Positions 42,104-49,681 of a stretch of 64,000 nt of DNA are shown here, in pieces. The DNA lies in NCBI RefSeq assembly GCF_009604455.1, contig NZ_WEGL01000001.1, forward strand, positions 682,001 to 746,000, written 5' to 3'. Source of the DNA: Streptomyces sp. RB17 (GTDB taxonomy: Bacteria > Actinomycetota > Actinomycetes > Streptomycetales > Streptomycetaceae). A model generated the notes under the pieces. It was given only the letters and a program-made list of their open reading frames with translations, was not told the origin of the DNA and made no database searches. The position numbers and the translations under genes are program-made. How positions within the stretch are numbered: the first letter of the stretch is position 1; every line of letters begins with the position of its first letter.

Positions 42104-42901
42104 CTACAGCGTGGCGCCGCCGTCCACCACCAGGTCCGTGCCGACGACCGAGGCCGCGTCGTCCGAGGCCAGGTAGAGGACGGCGGCGGCGACCTCCTGG
42201 GTGGCGACGATCCGGCCGAGCGGGAGGGTGGCACGCGCACGCTCGGCCCGGTCGGACTCGGTCTCGCCCGGGCGCAGGGACATGGGGGTCTCGGTGGCGC
42301 CGGGGCTGACCACGTTGATCCGGACGCCGTCCCGGATGTGGTCCAGGGCGGCGCCCCGGCTGAGCGCGGTCACCGCGGCCTTGGTCGCGGAGTAGGCGGC
42401 GGCCCCGGGGGAGGCGGTGTGCGGGCCGAAGGTGGAGGAGATGTTCACGATCGCGCCGCCCGCCGGCTGGGTGCGCATCCGGCGGATCTGCGCCTGGAGG
42501 GCCAGGAAGACACCGGTGACGTTGGTCGCGAGCTGGGTGTGCCAGTCCTCCTCCGGGAGGTCCACGAGGGGCTGCCCGCCGCGGAAGACGCCCGCGTTGT
42601 TGACCGCCACGTCGAGCGAGCCGATGGGGGTCCCCCCGCCCGAGCGAAGCCGAGGGTGGGGGAGGTCGGCGGCCGCCCGGACCAGCGTCTCGGCGTCGGA
42701 CGCACGGGAGACGTCGGCACTCACCGCGAGGGCCTTGCCGCCCTGTTCCTCGATCAGCCGGACGGTCTCCGCCAAGGGCTCGGGCCGCCGGCCGGCGACG
42801 ACCACCTGGGCCCCTTCGGCGGCGAAGGCGACGGCGACGGCCCGGCCGATACCGGATCCGGCGCCGGTGACGAGGGCCGTCCGGCCGGTGAAGCGAGCCA
42901 T
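42104..42901 (-). CDS. SDR family oxidoreductase with repeat-derived insertion
   Basis: A 265-residue classical short-chain dehydrogenase/reductase: TGAGSGIG cofactor motif at residues 12-19, NNAG motif, catalytic Ser in NISSTFG, YSATK (Tyr/Lys), and VSPGATETPM. Arg in AGRRPEP favours NADP(H). An unusual 15-residue stretch (LPHPRLRSGGGTPIG, residues ~79-93) before the GSLDVAVNNAG strand is encoded by a known type of Streptomyces hairpin repeat inserted in frame. Substrate unknown. Its promoter holds a palindrome likely bound by the upstream TetR. Confidence 0.9.
   Translation of the reverse strand: MARFTGRTALVTGAGSGIGRAVAVAFAAEGAQVVVAGRRPEPLAETVRLIEEQGGKALAVSADVSRASDAETLVRAAADLPHPRLRSGGGTPIGSLDVAVNNAGVFRGGQPLVDLPEEDWHTQLATNVTGVFLALQAQIRRMRTQPAGGAIVNISSTFGPHTASPGAAAYSATKAAVTALSRGAALDHIRDGVRINVVSPGATETPMSLRPGETESDRAERARATLPLGRIVATQEVAAAVLYLASDDAASVVGTDLVVDGGATL
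42626..42664. repeat. Hairpin-forming interspersed repeat inside the SDR gene
   Basis: TCCCCCCGCCCGAGCGAAGC and the following GAGGGTGGGGGAG form an imperfect stem-loop (CCCCC...GGGGG arms). Sequences of this type with the CGAGCGAAGCCGAG core are scattered through Streptomyces genomes. Here it lies within a coding sequence, keeps the frame and adds ~13 residues. Confidence 0.75.
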
Positions 42902-42920
42902 GAGGATCTCCTTTATATTG

Positions 42921-42930
42921 AACGATCGTT
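42921..42930. promoter_or_regulatory. Candidate TetR operator before the SDR gene
   Basis: AACGATCGTT, a perfect 10-bp palindrome, sits 19 bp before the SDR start in an AT-rich patch. A related element GAACGACCGGTC lies at 43584-43595 upstream of the TetR gene, so the regulator may bind both. Confidence 0.65.
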
Positions 42931-42949
42931 TCAGTATGAGAGCGCGAAA

Positions 42950-42973
42950 AACGCCCTCCGGACGGAGGGCGTT
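42950..42973 (-). terminator. Terminator of the TetR gene
   Basis: AACGCCCTCC / GGAGGGCGTT, perfect 10-bp stem with 4-nt loop, beginning 2 bp after the TetR stop and followed on the minus strand by TTTTTC. It separates TetR from SDR transcription. Confidence 0.92.
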
Positions 42974-42975
42974 CG

Positions 42976-43560
42976 TCAGTCGAGCAGCGCCAGCGCCTGC
43001 TCCGCCGCGTCCCGGACGCGGGCCGGGTCCGCCGACGCCTTGCCGACGACCCGCAGGCCCTGCATCAGCACCAGCAGCGTGCGCGCCAGGGCGAGCGGAT
43101 CGCGGCCCGCCGGCAGCTCGCCCTGGTTCTGGGCGCGGACCAGTGCGGAGTGCAGCAGTGTCTCCAGGTGGTCCCAGTTGCGTTCCACACGCCGGGCGGC
43201 CGCCGGGTCGTGCGGGGCCAGCTCGGCGGCCGTGTTGGTGACCAGGCAGCCGCTGAGCCGCAGCCGCTCGTCGGCCGCCTCCGCCGCGTACCGCCGTACG
43301 ACCGCTCGCACGGCCGGCAGGGCGGGGCCCGGCTGGGACAGCTCGCGCACGATCCGGGAGAGCCCCGACTCCTCGTAGCGCTCCAGCGCCTTCAGATACA
43401 GCGCGTGCTTGTTCCCGAAGGTCGCGTACAGGCTCGCCCTGCCGATGCCGAGGTGCTCGACCAGATCGGCCATCGACGTGGCCTCGTAGCCCCGCCGCCA
43501 GAACAGCTCCAGGGCCGACTGCAGCGCGGCTTCGGGGTCGAATTCCTTGGTTCTGGCCAC
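42976..43560 (-). CDS. TetR family transcriptional regulator
   Basis: A 194-residue repressor with helix-turn-helix LELFWRRGYEATSMADLVEHLGIGRASLYATFGNKHALY (residues 18-56), and a C-terminal domain of the TetR_C_16-like kind with SGCLVTNTAAEL, a motif common in regulators of oxidoreductases such as AcrR/NemR-like proteins. The Cys in SGCLV could be redox- or electrophile-sensitive; this is inferred from the family. It precedes the SDR gene on the same strand but with a terminator between. Start GTG 43560. Confidence 0.9.
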   Translation of the reverse strand: MARTKEFDPEAALQSALELFWRRGYEATSMADLVEHLGIGRASLYATFGNKHALYLKALERYEESGLSRIVRELSQPGPALPAVRAVVRRYAAEAADERLRLSGCLVTNTAAELAPHDPAAARRVERNWDHLETLLHSALVRAQNQGELPAGRDPLALARTLLVLMQGLRVVGKASADPARVRDAAEQALALLD

Positions 43561-43615
43561 GTACGGCAGCCTAGGCTTATCTGGAACGACCGGTCAAGCA
43601 AGCCGGGATCGGGAG

Positions 43616-43969
43616 CTATGCCGCCCGCACCTCGTACGCCGCCACCCGTACCTCCCCGTCGTCCAGGCACTCCCCGCTGACCAGGTCGAAGCGCTGCTTC
43701 AGCAGGGGCGAGGCGACGAACGGGCGGCCGACATGGGTGCCGGTCAGGCCGCGGGAGAGGACGGCCGCGCCGGTGAAGGGATCGCGGTTGTCGACGGCGT
43801 AGAGGCGGTCGGCGCGGTCCCGGAAGAGGGCCACCTGGCGCCCGTCCGGCAGCAGGGCGGCCACCCCGCGGCCCGGGGTGAGCACGCTCAGGTCGCAGGC
43901 CGTGAACCAGTCGTCGTCGGCGAGCCGGAGCTGGACCTTCAGGTCGGTGGTCTCGACAGCCAGGGTCAT
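43616..43969 (-). CDS. nirD: Nitrite reductase (NADH) small subunit
   Basis: A 117-residue Rieske-like subunit (VQLRLADDDWFTACDLSVLTPGRGVAALLPDGRQVALFR, then LYAVDNRDPFTGAAVLSRGLTG, VASPLLKQRFDLVSGEC). As in other NirD proteins the Rieske fold is kept but the Cys-His ligands for a cluster are absent. It works with NirB to reduce nitrite to ammonium in the cytosol. ATG 43969 overlaps the nirB stop by 4 bp. Confidence 0.93.
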   Translation of the reverse strand: MTLAVETTDLKVQLRLADDDWFTACDLSVLTPGRGVAALLPDGRQVALFRDRADRLYAVDNRDPFTGAAVLSRGLTGTHVGRPFVASPLLKQRFDLVSGECLDDGEVRVAAYEVRAA

Positions 43970-46572
43970 CGGGCGCTTCCTTCCAGGACGTCGTCGGCGG
44001 GCCGCAGGCCAATGTTCAGCAGCGGCAGGTCGGGCTTGATCTGGTCGCGCTCGGGGACGAAGGCGACGACCGGGTCCGGGGTGTCCGGGGCGTTGACGAA
44101 GGACACGAACCGGGCGAGCTTCTCGGGGTCGTTGACGGTCTCCGCCCACTCGTCGCGGTAGTGCGCGACATGTGCCCGCATCAGCTGCTCCAGCTCGTCG
44201 CAGATGCCGAGTGAATCGTGCACCACCACGTCGCGTACGTGGTCCAGGCCTCCCGGGATCCGCTCCAGCCAGGTCGAGGTGCGCTCCAGGCGGTCAGCGG
44301 TGCGGATGTAGAACATCAGGAACCGGTCGATGAGGCGGACGAGTTCGGCGTCGGACAGGTCCTGGGCCAGCAGGTCCGCGTGGCGCGGGGTGGCGCCGCC
44401 GTTGCCGCCGACGTACAGGTTCCAGCCGTTGGCCGTGGCGATCACCCCGAAGTCCTTCGACTGGGCCTCGGCGCACTCGCGCTGGCAGCCGGAGACCGCC
44501 GACTTCAGCTTGTGCGGGGAGCGCAGGCCCCGGTAGCGCAGCTCCAGGTCGATCGCCATCCTGACCGAGTCCTGGACGCCGTAGCGGCACCAGGTGGAGC
44601 CCACGCAGGACTTCACCGTGCGCAGCGCCTTGCCGTACGCGTGGCCCGACTCGAAGCCGGCATCCACCAAACGGGCCCAGATCAACGGCAGTTGCTCCAC
44701 CCGGGCGCCGAACATGTCGATCCGCTGACCGCCGGTGATCTTCGTGTAGAGGCCGAAGTCGCGGGCGATCTCGCCGATCACGATCAGCTTCTCGGGCGCG
44801 ATCTCACCGCCGGGGATGCGCGGCACGACCGAGTACGAACCGTTCTTCTGCAGGTTGGCCAGGAAGTGGTCGTTGGTGTCCTGCAGGGCCGCCTGCTCGC
44901 CGTCCAGGACATAGCCGCTCGCGCCGATCGTCGGGGCGAGCGAGGCGATGACCGAGCCGACGGCCGGCTTGCAGACCTCGCAGCCCTCCCCGCCCCGGGC
45001 GCCCTCACGGCCGTACCGGTCCAGCAGCTCCTGGTACGACGTGATGCGCAGGGCGCGGACGATCTCGTACAGCTCCTCGCGGGTCTGGGAGAAGCAGCCG
45101 CACAGGCCCTTGTCGACCTCGACGCCGGACGCCTCCAGCTCGGCGTTGACGAGCTGGCCGAGCACCTTGACGCAGGAGCCGCAGCCCGTGCCCGCCTTGG
45201 TGCACTTCTTCACCTCGGGCACGGTGGTGCACTTGTGCTCCGTCACCGCGCCCCGGATGGTGCCCTTGCTGACGTTGTGGCACGAGCAGATGATCGCCTC
45301 GTCCGGCAGGGCGGACGGGCCGAGCTGGGCCCCCGAGTCGGCTCCGGCGGGCAGGACGAGCGACTCGGGGGAGATGGGCGGCACCGAACCGGTCAGCGCG
45401 CGCAGGGTGCCGTACGCGTCGGCGTCGCCCACGAGGATGCCGCCGAGCAGCGTGCCGTCCGGGCCGATGACCAGCTTCTTGTACAGGCCGGCGCGGGAGT
45501 CGGAGTAGACGACGTCCAGGCAGTCCTCCGTGCGGCCGTGCGCGTCGCCGAAGGACGCCACGTCCACGCCGAGCAGCTTCAGCTTGGTGGAGAGGTCGGC
45601 GCCGGTGAACGCCGCCTCGTCCTCGGCGATGGTGGCCGCGGCCGTCTCCGCCTGCTCGTAGCCGGGGGCCACCAGGCCGTACACCCGGCCGTCCGCCGCC
45701 AGCGCGCACTCGCCGATCGCGAAGACGTGCGGGTCGGTCACCGTACGGCACTGCTCGTCGACCGTGATGCCGCCGCGCTCGCCGACCGTCAGGCCGCAGT
45801 CCCGGGCCAGCTGGTCGCGGGGGCGCACGCCGGCACTGAACACCACCATGTCGGCGGCGAGTTCGGAGCCGTCGGACAGCTTCATGCCGGTGACGGAACC
45901 GGAGTCGCCCGTGAGGATCTCCTGCGTGCCCACACCCGTGTGCACGCTCAGGCCCATGCCCTCGATGGTCCGCAGCAGCGCCGCACCACCGCCCTCGTCG
46001 ACCTGCACCGGCATCAGCCGCGGCGCGAACTCCACGACGTGCGTGGTCAGCCCGAGCCCCTTCAGCGCACCGGCCGCCTCCAGCCCGAGCAGACCGCCAC
46101 CGACCACGGCGCCGGTCGTCGCCCGCGTCGTCGCGTACTCCTCGATGGCGAGCAGGTCCTCGATCGTGCGGTAGACGAAACAGCCCTCGGCGTCCTTGCC
46201 CGGCACCGGCGGAACGAACGGGTACGAGCCGGTGGCCAGCACGAGGGTGTCGTACGCGAAGACCAGACCGGACCTGGCCGTGACCGTCCGAGCCTCGCGG
46301 TCGATCGTCTCGGCCGGGTCGCCGACGTACAGCTCGATGCCGTGGTCCTTGATGAACTCCATGTCCGTCATGGAGAGGTCCTCGGCGGTCCTGCCCGAGA
46401 AGTACGAGGTGAGGGCGACGCGGTCGTACGCGGGACGCGGCTCCTCGCACAGCACGACCACGCGGTGCGTGGCGGTCAGGCCGCGCTCGGCGAGCGCTTC
46501 GAGGAAGCGCTGGCCGACCATGCCGTGGCCGACGAGCACGATCGTGGGGGTGACCCCCAGGGCGCTGGTCAT
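43966..46572 (-). CDS. nirB: Nitrite reductase (NADH) large subunit
   Basis: An 868-residue multi-domain enzyme: N-terminal FAD/NAD(P) oxidoreductase (VLVGHGMVGQRF; second dinucleotide motif VVGGGLLGLEAAGAL), a BFD-like [2Fe-2S] region from about residue 425 (CSCHNVSKGTIRGAV, KAGTGCGSC), and a C-terminal siroheme/[4Fe-4S] module with CVGSTWCRYG near residue 655 and SGCQRECAEA near 695. It takes electrons from NADH for six-electron reduction of nitrite to ammonium. Second gene of the FAD oxidoreductase-nirB-nirD operon; its start overlaps the upstream stop by one base. Confidence 0.96.
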   Translation of the reverse strand: MTSALGVTPTIVLVGHGMVGQRFLEALAERGLTATHRVVVLCEEPRPAYDRVALTSYFSGRTAEDLSMTDMEFIKDHGIELYVGDPAETIDREARTVTARSGLVFAYDTLVLATGSYPFVPPVPGKDAEGCFVYRTIEDLLAIEEYATTRATTGAVVGGGLLGLEAAGALKGLGLTTHVVEFAPRLMPVQVDEGGGAALLRTIEGMGLSVHTGVGTQEILTGDSGSVTGMKLSDGSELAADMVVFSAGVRPRDQLARDCGLTVGERGGITVDEQCRTVTDPHVFAIGECALAADGRVYGLVAPGYEQAETAAATIAEDEAAFTGADLSTKLKLLGVDVASFGDAHGRTEDCLDVVYSDSRAGLYKKLVIGPDGTLLGGILVGDADAYGTLRALTGSVPPISPESLVLPAGADSGAQLGPSALPDEAIICSCHNVSKGTIRGAVTEHKCTTVPEVKKCTKAGTGCGSCVKVLGQLVNAELEASGVEVDKGLCGCFSQTREELYEIVRALRITSYQELLDRYGREGARGGEGCEVCKPAVGSVIASLAPTIGASGYVLDGEQAALQDTNDHFLANLQKNGSYSVVPRIPGGEIAPEKLIVIGEIARDFGLYTKITGGQRIDMFGARVEQLPLIWARLVDAGFESGHAYGKALRTVKSCVGSTWCRYGVQDSVRMAIDLELRYRGLRSPHKLKSAVSGCQRECAEAQSKDFGVIATANGWNLYVGGNGGATPRHADLLAQDLSDAELVRLIDRFLMFYIRTADRLERTSTWLERIPGGLDHVRDVVVHDSLGICDELEQLMRAHVAHYRDEWAETVNDPEKLARFVSFVNAPDTPDPVVAFVPERDQIKPDLPLLNIGLRPADDVLEGSAR

Positions 46573-47789
46573 CAGGAGCCTCCATCATTGGTGAGCAGGT
46601 GGAGCAGGGGGCCGCCGTCGGAGGGCAGCGGCTCTGCTCCCTCCCAGGCGCGGGCGAGCGCGCCGACGGTCCCGAGTTCGCCGACGAGCACCCCGCCGAC
46701 CAGGCGGTCGTCGCGGACGACGACCTTGCGGTAGGTGCCGCGGGTGGCGTCGGCGAGCCGTACGACGTCGTCGCCGGGGCGCGCCTCGGTCTCGCCGAAC
46801 GCGGCCAGGTCGAAGGGGGAGCCCGGGCCGGTGAGGGTCAGCCGGGTCAGGGAACGGGTACCGGAATAGCGTGCGTCCGGGTCCACGGCGAGCAACTCGG
46901 CCAGGGCGTCGGCTTGTTCGAGTGCCGGGGCCGCCAGGCCGTAGACCGTGCCATCGTGCTGGACGCAGTCGCCCACGGCGTGGATGTGCGGGTCGGAGGT
47001 GCGCAGCGCGTCGTCGACGAGGATGCCCTTGTGCACGGCGAGACCGGCCTGTTCGGCGAGTCCGGTGCGCGGGCGCACCCCGCAGGCGAGTACGACGAGG
47101 TCGGCGTCGAGCGCGTACCCGTCGGACATCTCCACGGATCGGACGGCCCCCGCGACACAGCGCACGTCCCGCACCCGGCACTCGGTGTGCACCTCGACGC
47201 CCAGGTCCGTCAGGTGCCGCAGCACCAGCCGGGAGGCGTCCGGGTCGAGCTGGCGCTCCATGAGCCGCTCGGCCTGCTGGGCGAGGACCACCTGGGCGCC
47301 GCGCACGGCGAGCGCGCGGGCGGCGGAGACACCGAGCAGCCCGCCGCCGATGACGACCGCGCGCACCCCCGGCCGGACGGCCTTGGCCAGCCCCAGGCAG
47401 TCGTCCAGCGTGCGGAACGCGTGGACGCCCTCGGGGAGTTGGTGGTCCGGGGTGAACAGGCCGCGCAGCGGGGGCAGCACCGGGTTGGAGCCGGTGGCGA
47501 GAACGAGCGTGTCGTATGCGATCGACGTGCCGTCGGCGCACTCGACGGTCCGGGCGCCCCGGTCGATACCGGTGACCCGGGCGCGCAGCAGCCCCTCGGG
47601 CGCCGGCAGGCCGATCACCTCGGGGGCGTACCGGCCGGCCAGCACCTCGGCGAGCAGCACCCGGTTGTACGGGGGGTGCTCCTCCTCGCCGACGAGCAGC
47701 GTGGGCGTGCCCAGCTCGCCGAGCCGCCGGGCGAGCCGTACGCCCGCGAGGCCGGCGCCGATCACCACCACACGCGTATTCGAGGTCAT
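46572..47789 (-). CDS. NAD(P)/FAD-dependent oxidoreductase of the nitrite reductase operon
   Basis: A 405-residue pyridine-nucleotide-disulphide-type flavoprotein: N-terminal FAD site VVVIGAGLAGVRLARRLGE, central NAD site VVIGGGLLGVSAARAL, and the closing FAD motif HIHAVGDCVQHDG. It resembles the N-terminal half of NirB and NasB-type proteins but lacks iron-sulphur and siroheme modules. It probably feeds electrons to nitrate or nitrite reductase. First gene of the operon; start ATG 47789. A GlnR-like site array lies 24 bp upstream. Confidence 0.88.
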   Translation of the reverse strand: MTSNTRVVVIGAGLAGVRLARRLGELGTPTLLVGEEEHPPYNRVLLAEVLAGRYAPEVIGLPAPEGLLRARVTGIDRGARTVECADGTSIAYDTLVLATGSNPVLPPLRGLFTPDHQLPEGVHAFRTLDDCLGLAKAVRPGVRAVVIGGGLLGVSAARALAVRGAQVVLAQQAERLMERQLDPDASRLVLRHLTDLGVEVHTECRVRDVRCVAGAVRSVEMSDGYALDADLVVLACGVRPRTGLAEQAGLAVHKGILVDDALRTSDPHIHAVGDCVQHDGTVYGLAAPALEQADALAELLAVDPDARYSGTRSLTRLTLTGPGSPFDLAAFGETEARPGDDVVRLADATRGTYRKVVVRDDRLVGGVLVGELGTVGALARAWEGAEPLPSDGGPLLHLLTNDGGS

Positions 47790-47812
47790 GCCCTTGAGCG
47801 TGCGGTCCGGAC

Positions 47813-47850
47813 GTTACCCGGCCGCATCACCTCTGTTTCCCGTGAGGAAC
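47813..47850 (-). promoter_or_regulatory. GlnR-like box with four 11-bp-phased half-sites
   Basis: On the minus strand GTTCC-n6-GAAAC-n6-GATGC-n6-GTAAC (47850 to 47813) matches the actinobacterial GlnR pattern gTnAC-n6-GaAAC repeated at 11-bp intervals. It lies just before the nitrite reductase operon, a known GlnR target in Streptomyces, suggesting activation under nitrogen limitation. Confidence 0.75.
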
Positions 47851-47937
47851 GCTGCCCTCAGCTGCCGCCGGCCCGGCGTGTGAGGTCCCGGGTGCGGTGG
47901 GCCGGGTTTCGGCTGCGGCGCCGTCGGGGCACTGCTC

Positions 47938-48576
47938 TCAGCGGCTCCCGGTGAGGTGGGCGAACACCACCACGTTGCCCTGGTAGCCGGTGGCCCTGGA
48001 GTAGCCGCCGCCGCAGGTGATGACGCGGAGCTCGGGGCGGGGCGCCGCGCCGTAGACCTTCTCGTCGGGGAAGTTGCTCGCCGCGTACACCTCCACCGCG
48101 TCCACGGTGAACACGGCCACGGAGCCGTCGCGGCGGTCGATGTCGATGCGGGCGCCGCGCTTGAGCGCGCCCAGGTCGTAGAAGACGGCGGGCCCCTCGG
48201 TGTTGTCGACATGGCCGGCGACGATCGCGGTGCCCGTCTCGCCGGGTATGGTGCCGGCCTCGTACCAGCCGGCCAGGTTCTTGTTCTGCGCAGGGGGGAC
48301 GTCCAGGCTGCCGGAGCGGGTGAGGGACAGACCCATCAGCGGGGCGTTCACACGTATCTCGGGTATGCGGATGCGGGTGGGTATGGACGGGACGAGGGCG
48401 GGGGCCGCGAGCCGCCCGCCACTCGGCTCGGGGCGTCCCTCGGCCGCGGCGGGCTGCGGCGGCGTGTGCGTCCCGGCGCCGTCGCCGAGCAGCCACACCC
48501 CGGAGCCGAGGGCCACGACGGTGACCGCGGCTATCGCGGTGTCGCCGAGCCTGTCGCGCCTGGTTCTGGTGCGCAT
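47938..48576 (-). CDS. Class F sortase
   Basis: A 212-residue membrane-anchored transpeptidase-like protein. One N-terminal helix (AIAAVTVVALGSGVWLLG) and a Pro-rich stretch precede the sortase barrel (TRIRIPEIRVNAPLMGLSL). The catalytic His is in IVAGHVDN, Cys in RVITCGGGY, and Arg in YSRATGYQGNVVVF, in the order of class F enzymes. Class F targets are poorly known. ATG 48576 is preceded by GGGAGAGGG. The neighbouring exported protein (48824-49330) is a likely partner. Confidence 0.9.
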   Translation of the reverse strand: MRTRTRRDRLGDTAIAAVTVVALGSGVWLLGDGAGTHTPPQPAAAEGRPEPSGGRLAAPALVPSIPTRIRIPEIRVNAPLMGLSLTRSGSLDVPPAQNKNLAGWYEAGTIPGETGTAIVAGHVDNTEGPAVFYDLGALKRGARIDIDRRDGSVAVFTVDAVEVYAASNFPDEKVYGAAPRPELRVITCGGGYSRATGYQGNVVVFAHLTGSR

Positions 48577-48600
48577 ACGAACCCTCTCCCGGAGTCGGTC

Positions 48601-48726
48601 CCCCGCGGATCGGGGACGGATCCCCGAGGGCCGGGGATGGACCCCCGGGGACTGGGGGACCATCCCCGTGGATCGGGGGCGGATCCCCGTGGTCCGGGGG
48701 TGGTCCCCCGAGGACCGGGGGCGGAT
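48601..48726. repeat. 21-bp tandem repeat, six units, upstream of the sortase gene
   Basis: Six tandem 21-bp units (48601, 48622, 48643, 48664, 48685, 48706) follow the pattern CCCCGnGGnyCGGGGnygGAy, with a seventh partial copy. Each unit contains a CCCCG...CGGGG inverted pair, so the array can form a string of small hairpins. It ends 25 bp before the sortase start. Confidence 0.88.
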
Positions 48727-48823
48727 CCCCTTTCACCCCCTCCCCCTCCGGGCCGCGAGGGGCGGTCGGACCCGGAGGGGGCGGGATGAGCGGTACCGGC
48801 TGACGGACAGCGGAGGGTGTCCG

Positions 48824-49330
48824 TCAGATCCCGTCGCCTCTCGCCCGGCGATGCAGGAGCCAGGTACCGCCCGCGGCGGCGACGGCAAGCGCCGCCACAC
48901 CCGCCGCGGTCTGCACGGGGTCGGCGCCGAGTGCGCCGCCGACCCCCGTCTTCACACTTCCTCGCGGCTGCACCTGTTCGTGCGCCGCGCTCAAGGCCAC
49001 CACCAGGTCGCCGGTCACCTGCTTGTCGCCCTCGGCACACTTGGCGACGATCTCGTACGTCCCCGGCTGCGCGCCCTCGGGCACCTGGAACTGCCCGATC
49101 GCCTCGCCCTGGTGCGAGCTGGGCGCCAGCGTGAAGGTGCCGGCGCCGACCGCGCCGGCGTTCCCGACCGCCGAGCCCTTCTCGCCGCACGCGGCGGTGT
49201 TCACCGTGACCTGGCCGCCGGGCACCACGCTGGAGGGGTACACGTCCAGGCTGCCGGTGCCGGCCCGGGCGGGTGCCGCGGCCACCACGACGAGCGCGGT
49301 GCCGGTCAGCAGACGAGCGGTGCGTCGCAT
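48824..49330 (-). CDS. Exported protein with C-terminal membrane anchor
   Basis: A 168-residue protein with a signal peptide (RLLTGTALVVVAAAPARA), a beta-rich domain (SLDVYPSSVVPGGQVTVNTAACGEKG, GTFTLAPSSHQGEAIGQFQVPEG, GTYEIVAKCAEGDKQVTGDLVV), and a C-terminal helix VQTAAGVAALAVAAAGGTWLLHRRARGDGI that resembles a cell-wall sorting signal (helix plus basic tail) but has no LPXTG. The context beside a class F sortase suggests a substrate or partner with a divergent motif. ATG 49330 follows GGGGAG. Confidence 0.82.
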   Translation of the reverse strand: MRRTARLLTGTALVVVAAAPARAGTGSLDVYPSSVVPGGQVTVNTAACGEKGSAVGNAGAVGAGTFTLAPSSHQGEAIGQFQVPEGAQPGTYEIVAKCAEGDKQVTGDLVVALSAAHEQVQPRGSVKTGVGGALGADPVQTAAGVAALAVAAAGGTWLLHRRARGDGI

Positions 49331-49558
49331 GGTGCTCCCCAGGTGGTCCGACTGGTGTGTCCCTCTGCCCTTCCGAGGAAAATGGCTTTCGCCCGGGCCC
49401 GCTCCCTGAGTGCCCGTCAGGAACGTGGTGAACGGGTGCCGCGACCCGCCCCACACGGAGTAACCGTCGTGGAGTTCCAGCAGGTCACGGGCGCACGGAA
49501 GGGCCGGTGACCCGGCCGTGCGAAGAGCACACGAATGGAGCGCCGCCGGGCGTTGAAC

Positions 49559-49609
49559 GGGTGACGGCGGGTCACGGGTGACGGCGGGTCGCGGGTGACG
49601 GCAGGTCAT
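49559..49609. repeat. 17-bp tandem repeat, three units
   Basis: GGGTGACGGCGGGTCAC, then two near-identical copies, at 49559, 49576 and 49593. Slippage-type repeat in a non-coding gap. Confidence 0.88.
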
Positions 49610-49624
49610 CGCGGCGAGCGCACC

Positions 49625-49658
49625 GCGGCCGCCCCGGACCCAGCACCGGGGCGGCCGC
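49625..49658 (-). terminator. Terminator of the M4 protease gene
   Basis: GCGGCCGCCCCGG / CCGGGGCGGCCGC, perfect 13-bp stem with an 8-nt loop, 24 bp after the protease stop codon. Confidence 0.85.
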
Positions 49659-49681
49659 GACCGTCGTATCCGCTGTGGGGT

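Larger units (their letters stand above)
49331..49681. other. Intergenic region between sortase-partner and protease genes
   Basis: No gene is supported. The segment holds a 17-bp triple tandem repeat (49559-49609) and the protease terminator (49625-49658). Confidence 0.6.

Noticed and set aside
44218..46734. 838-codon open frame antisense to nirB
   Set aside because: A GC-frame shadow; repetitive Gly/Arg/Val content and no domain.
48601..48726. CRISPR array
   Set aside because: The 21-bp units are directly adjacent with no unique spacers. The 48-bp repeats at 33135 also lack spacers.
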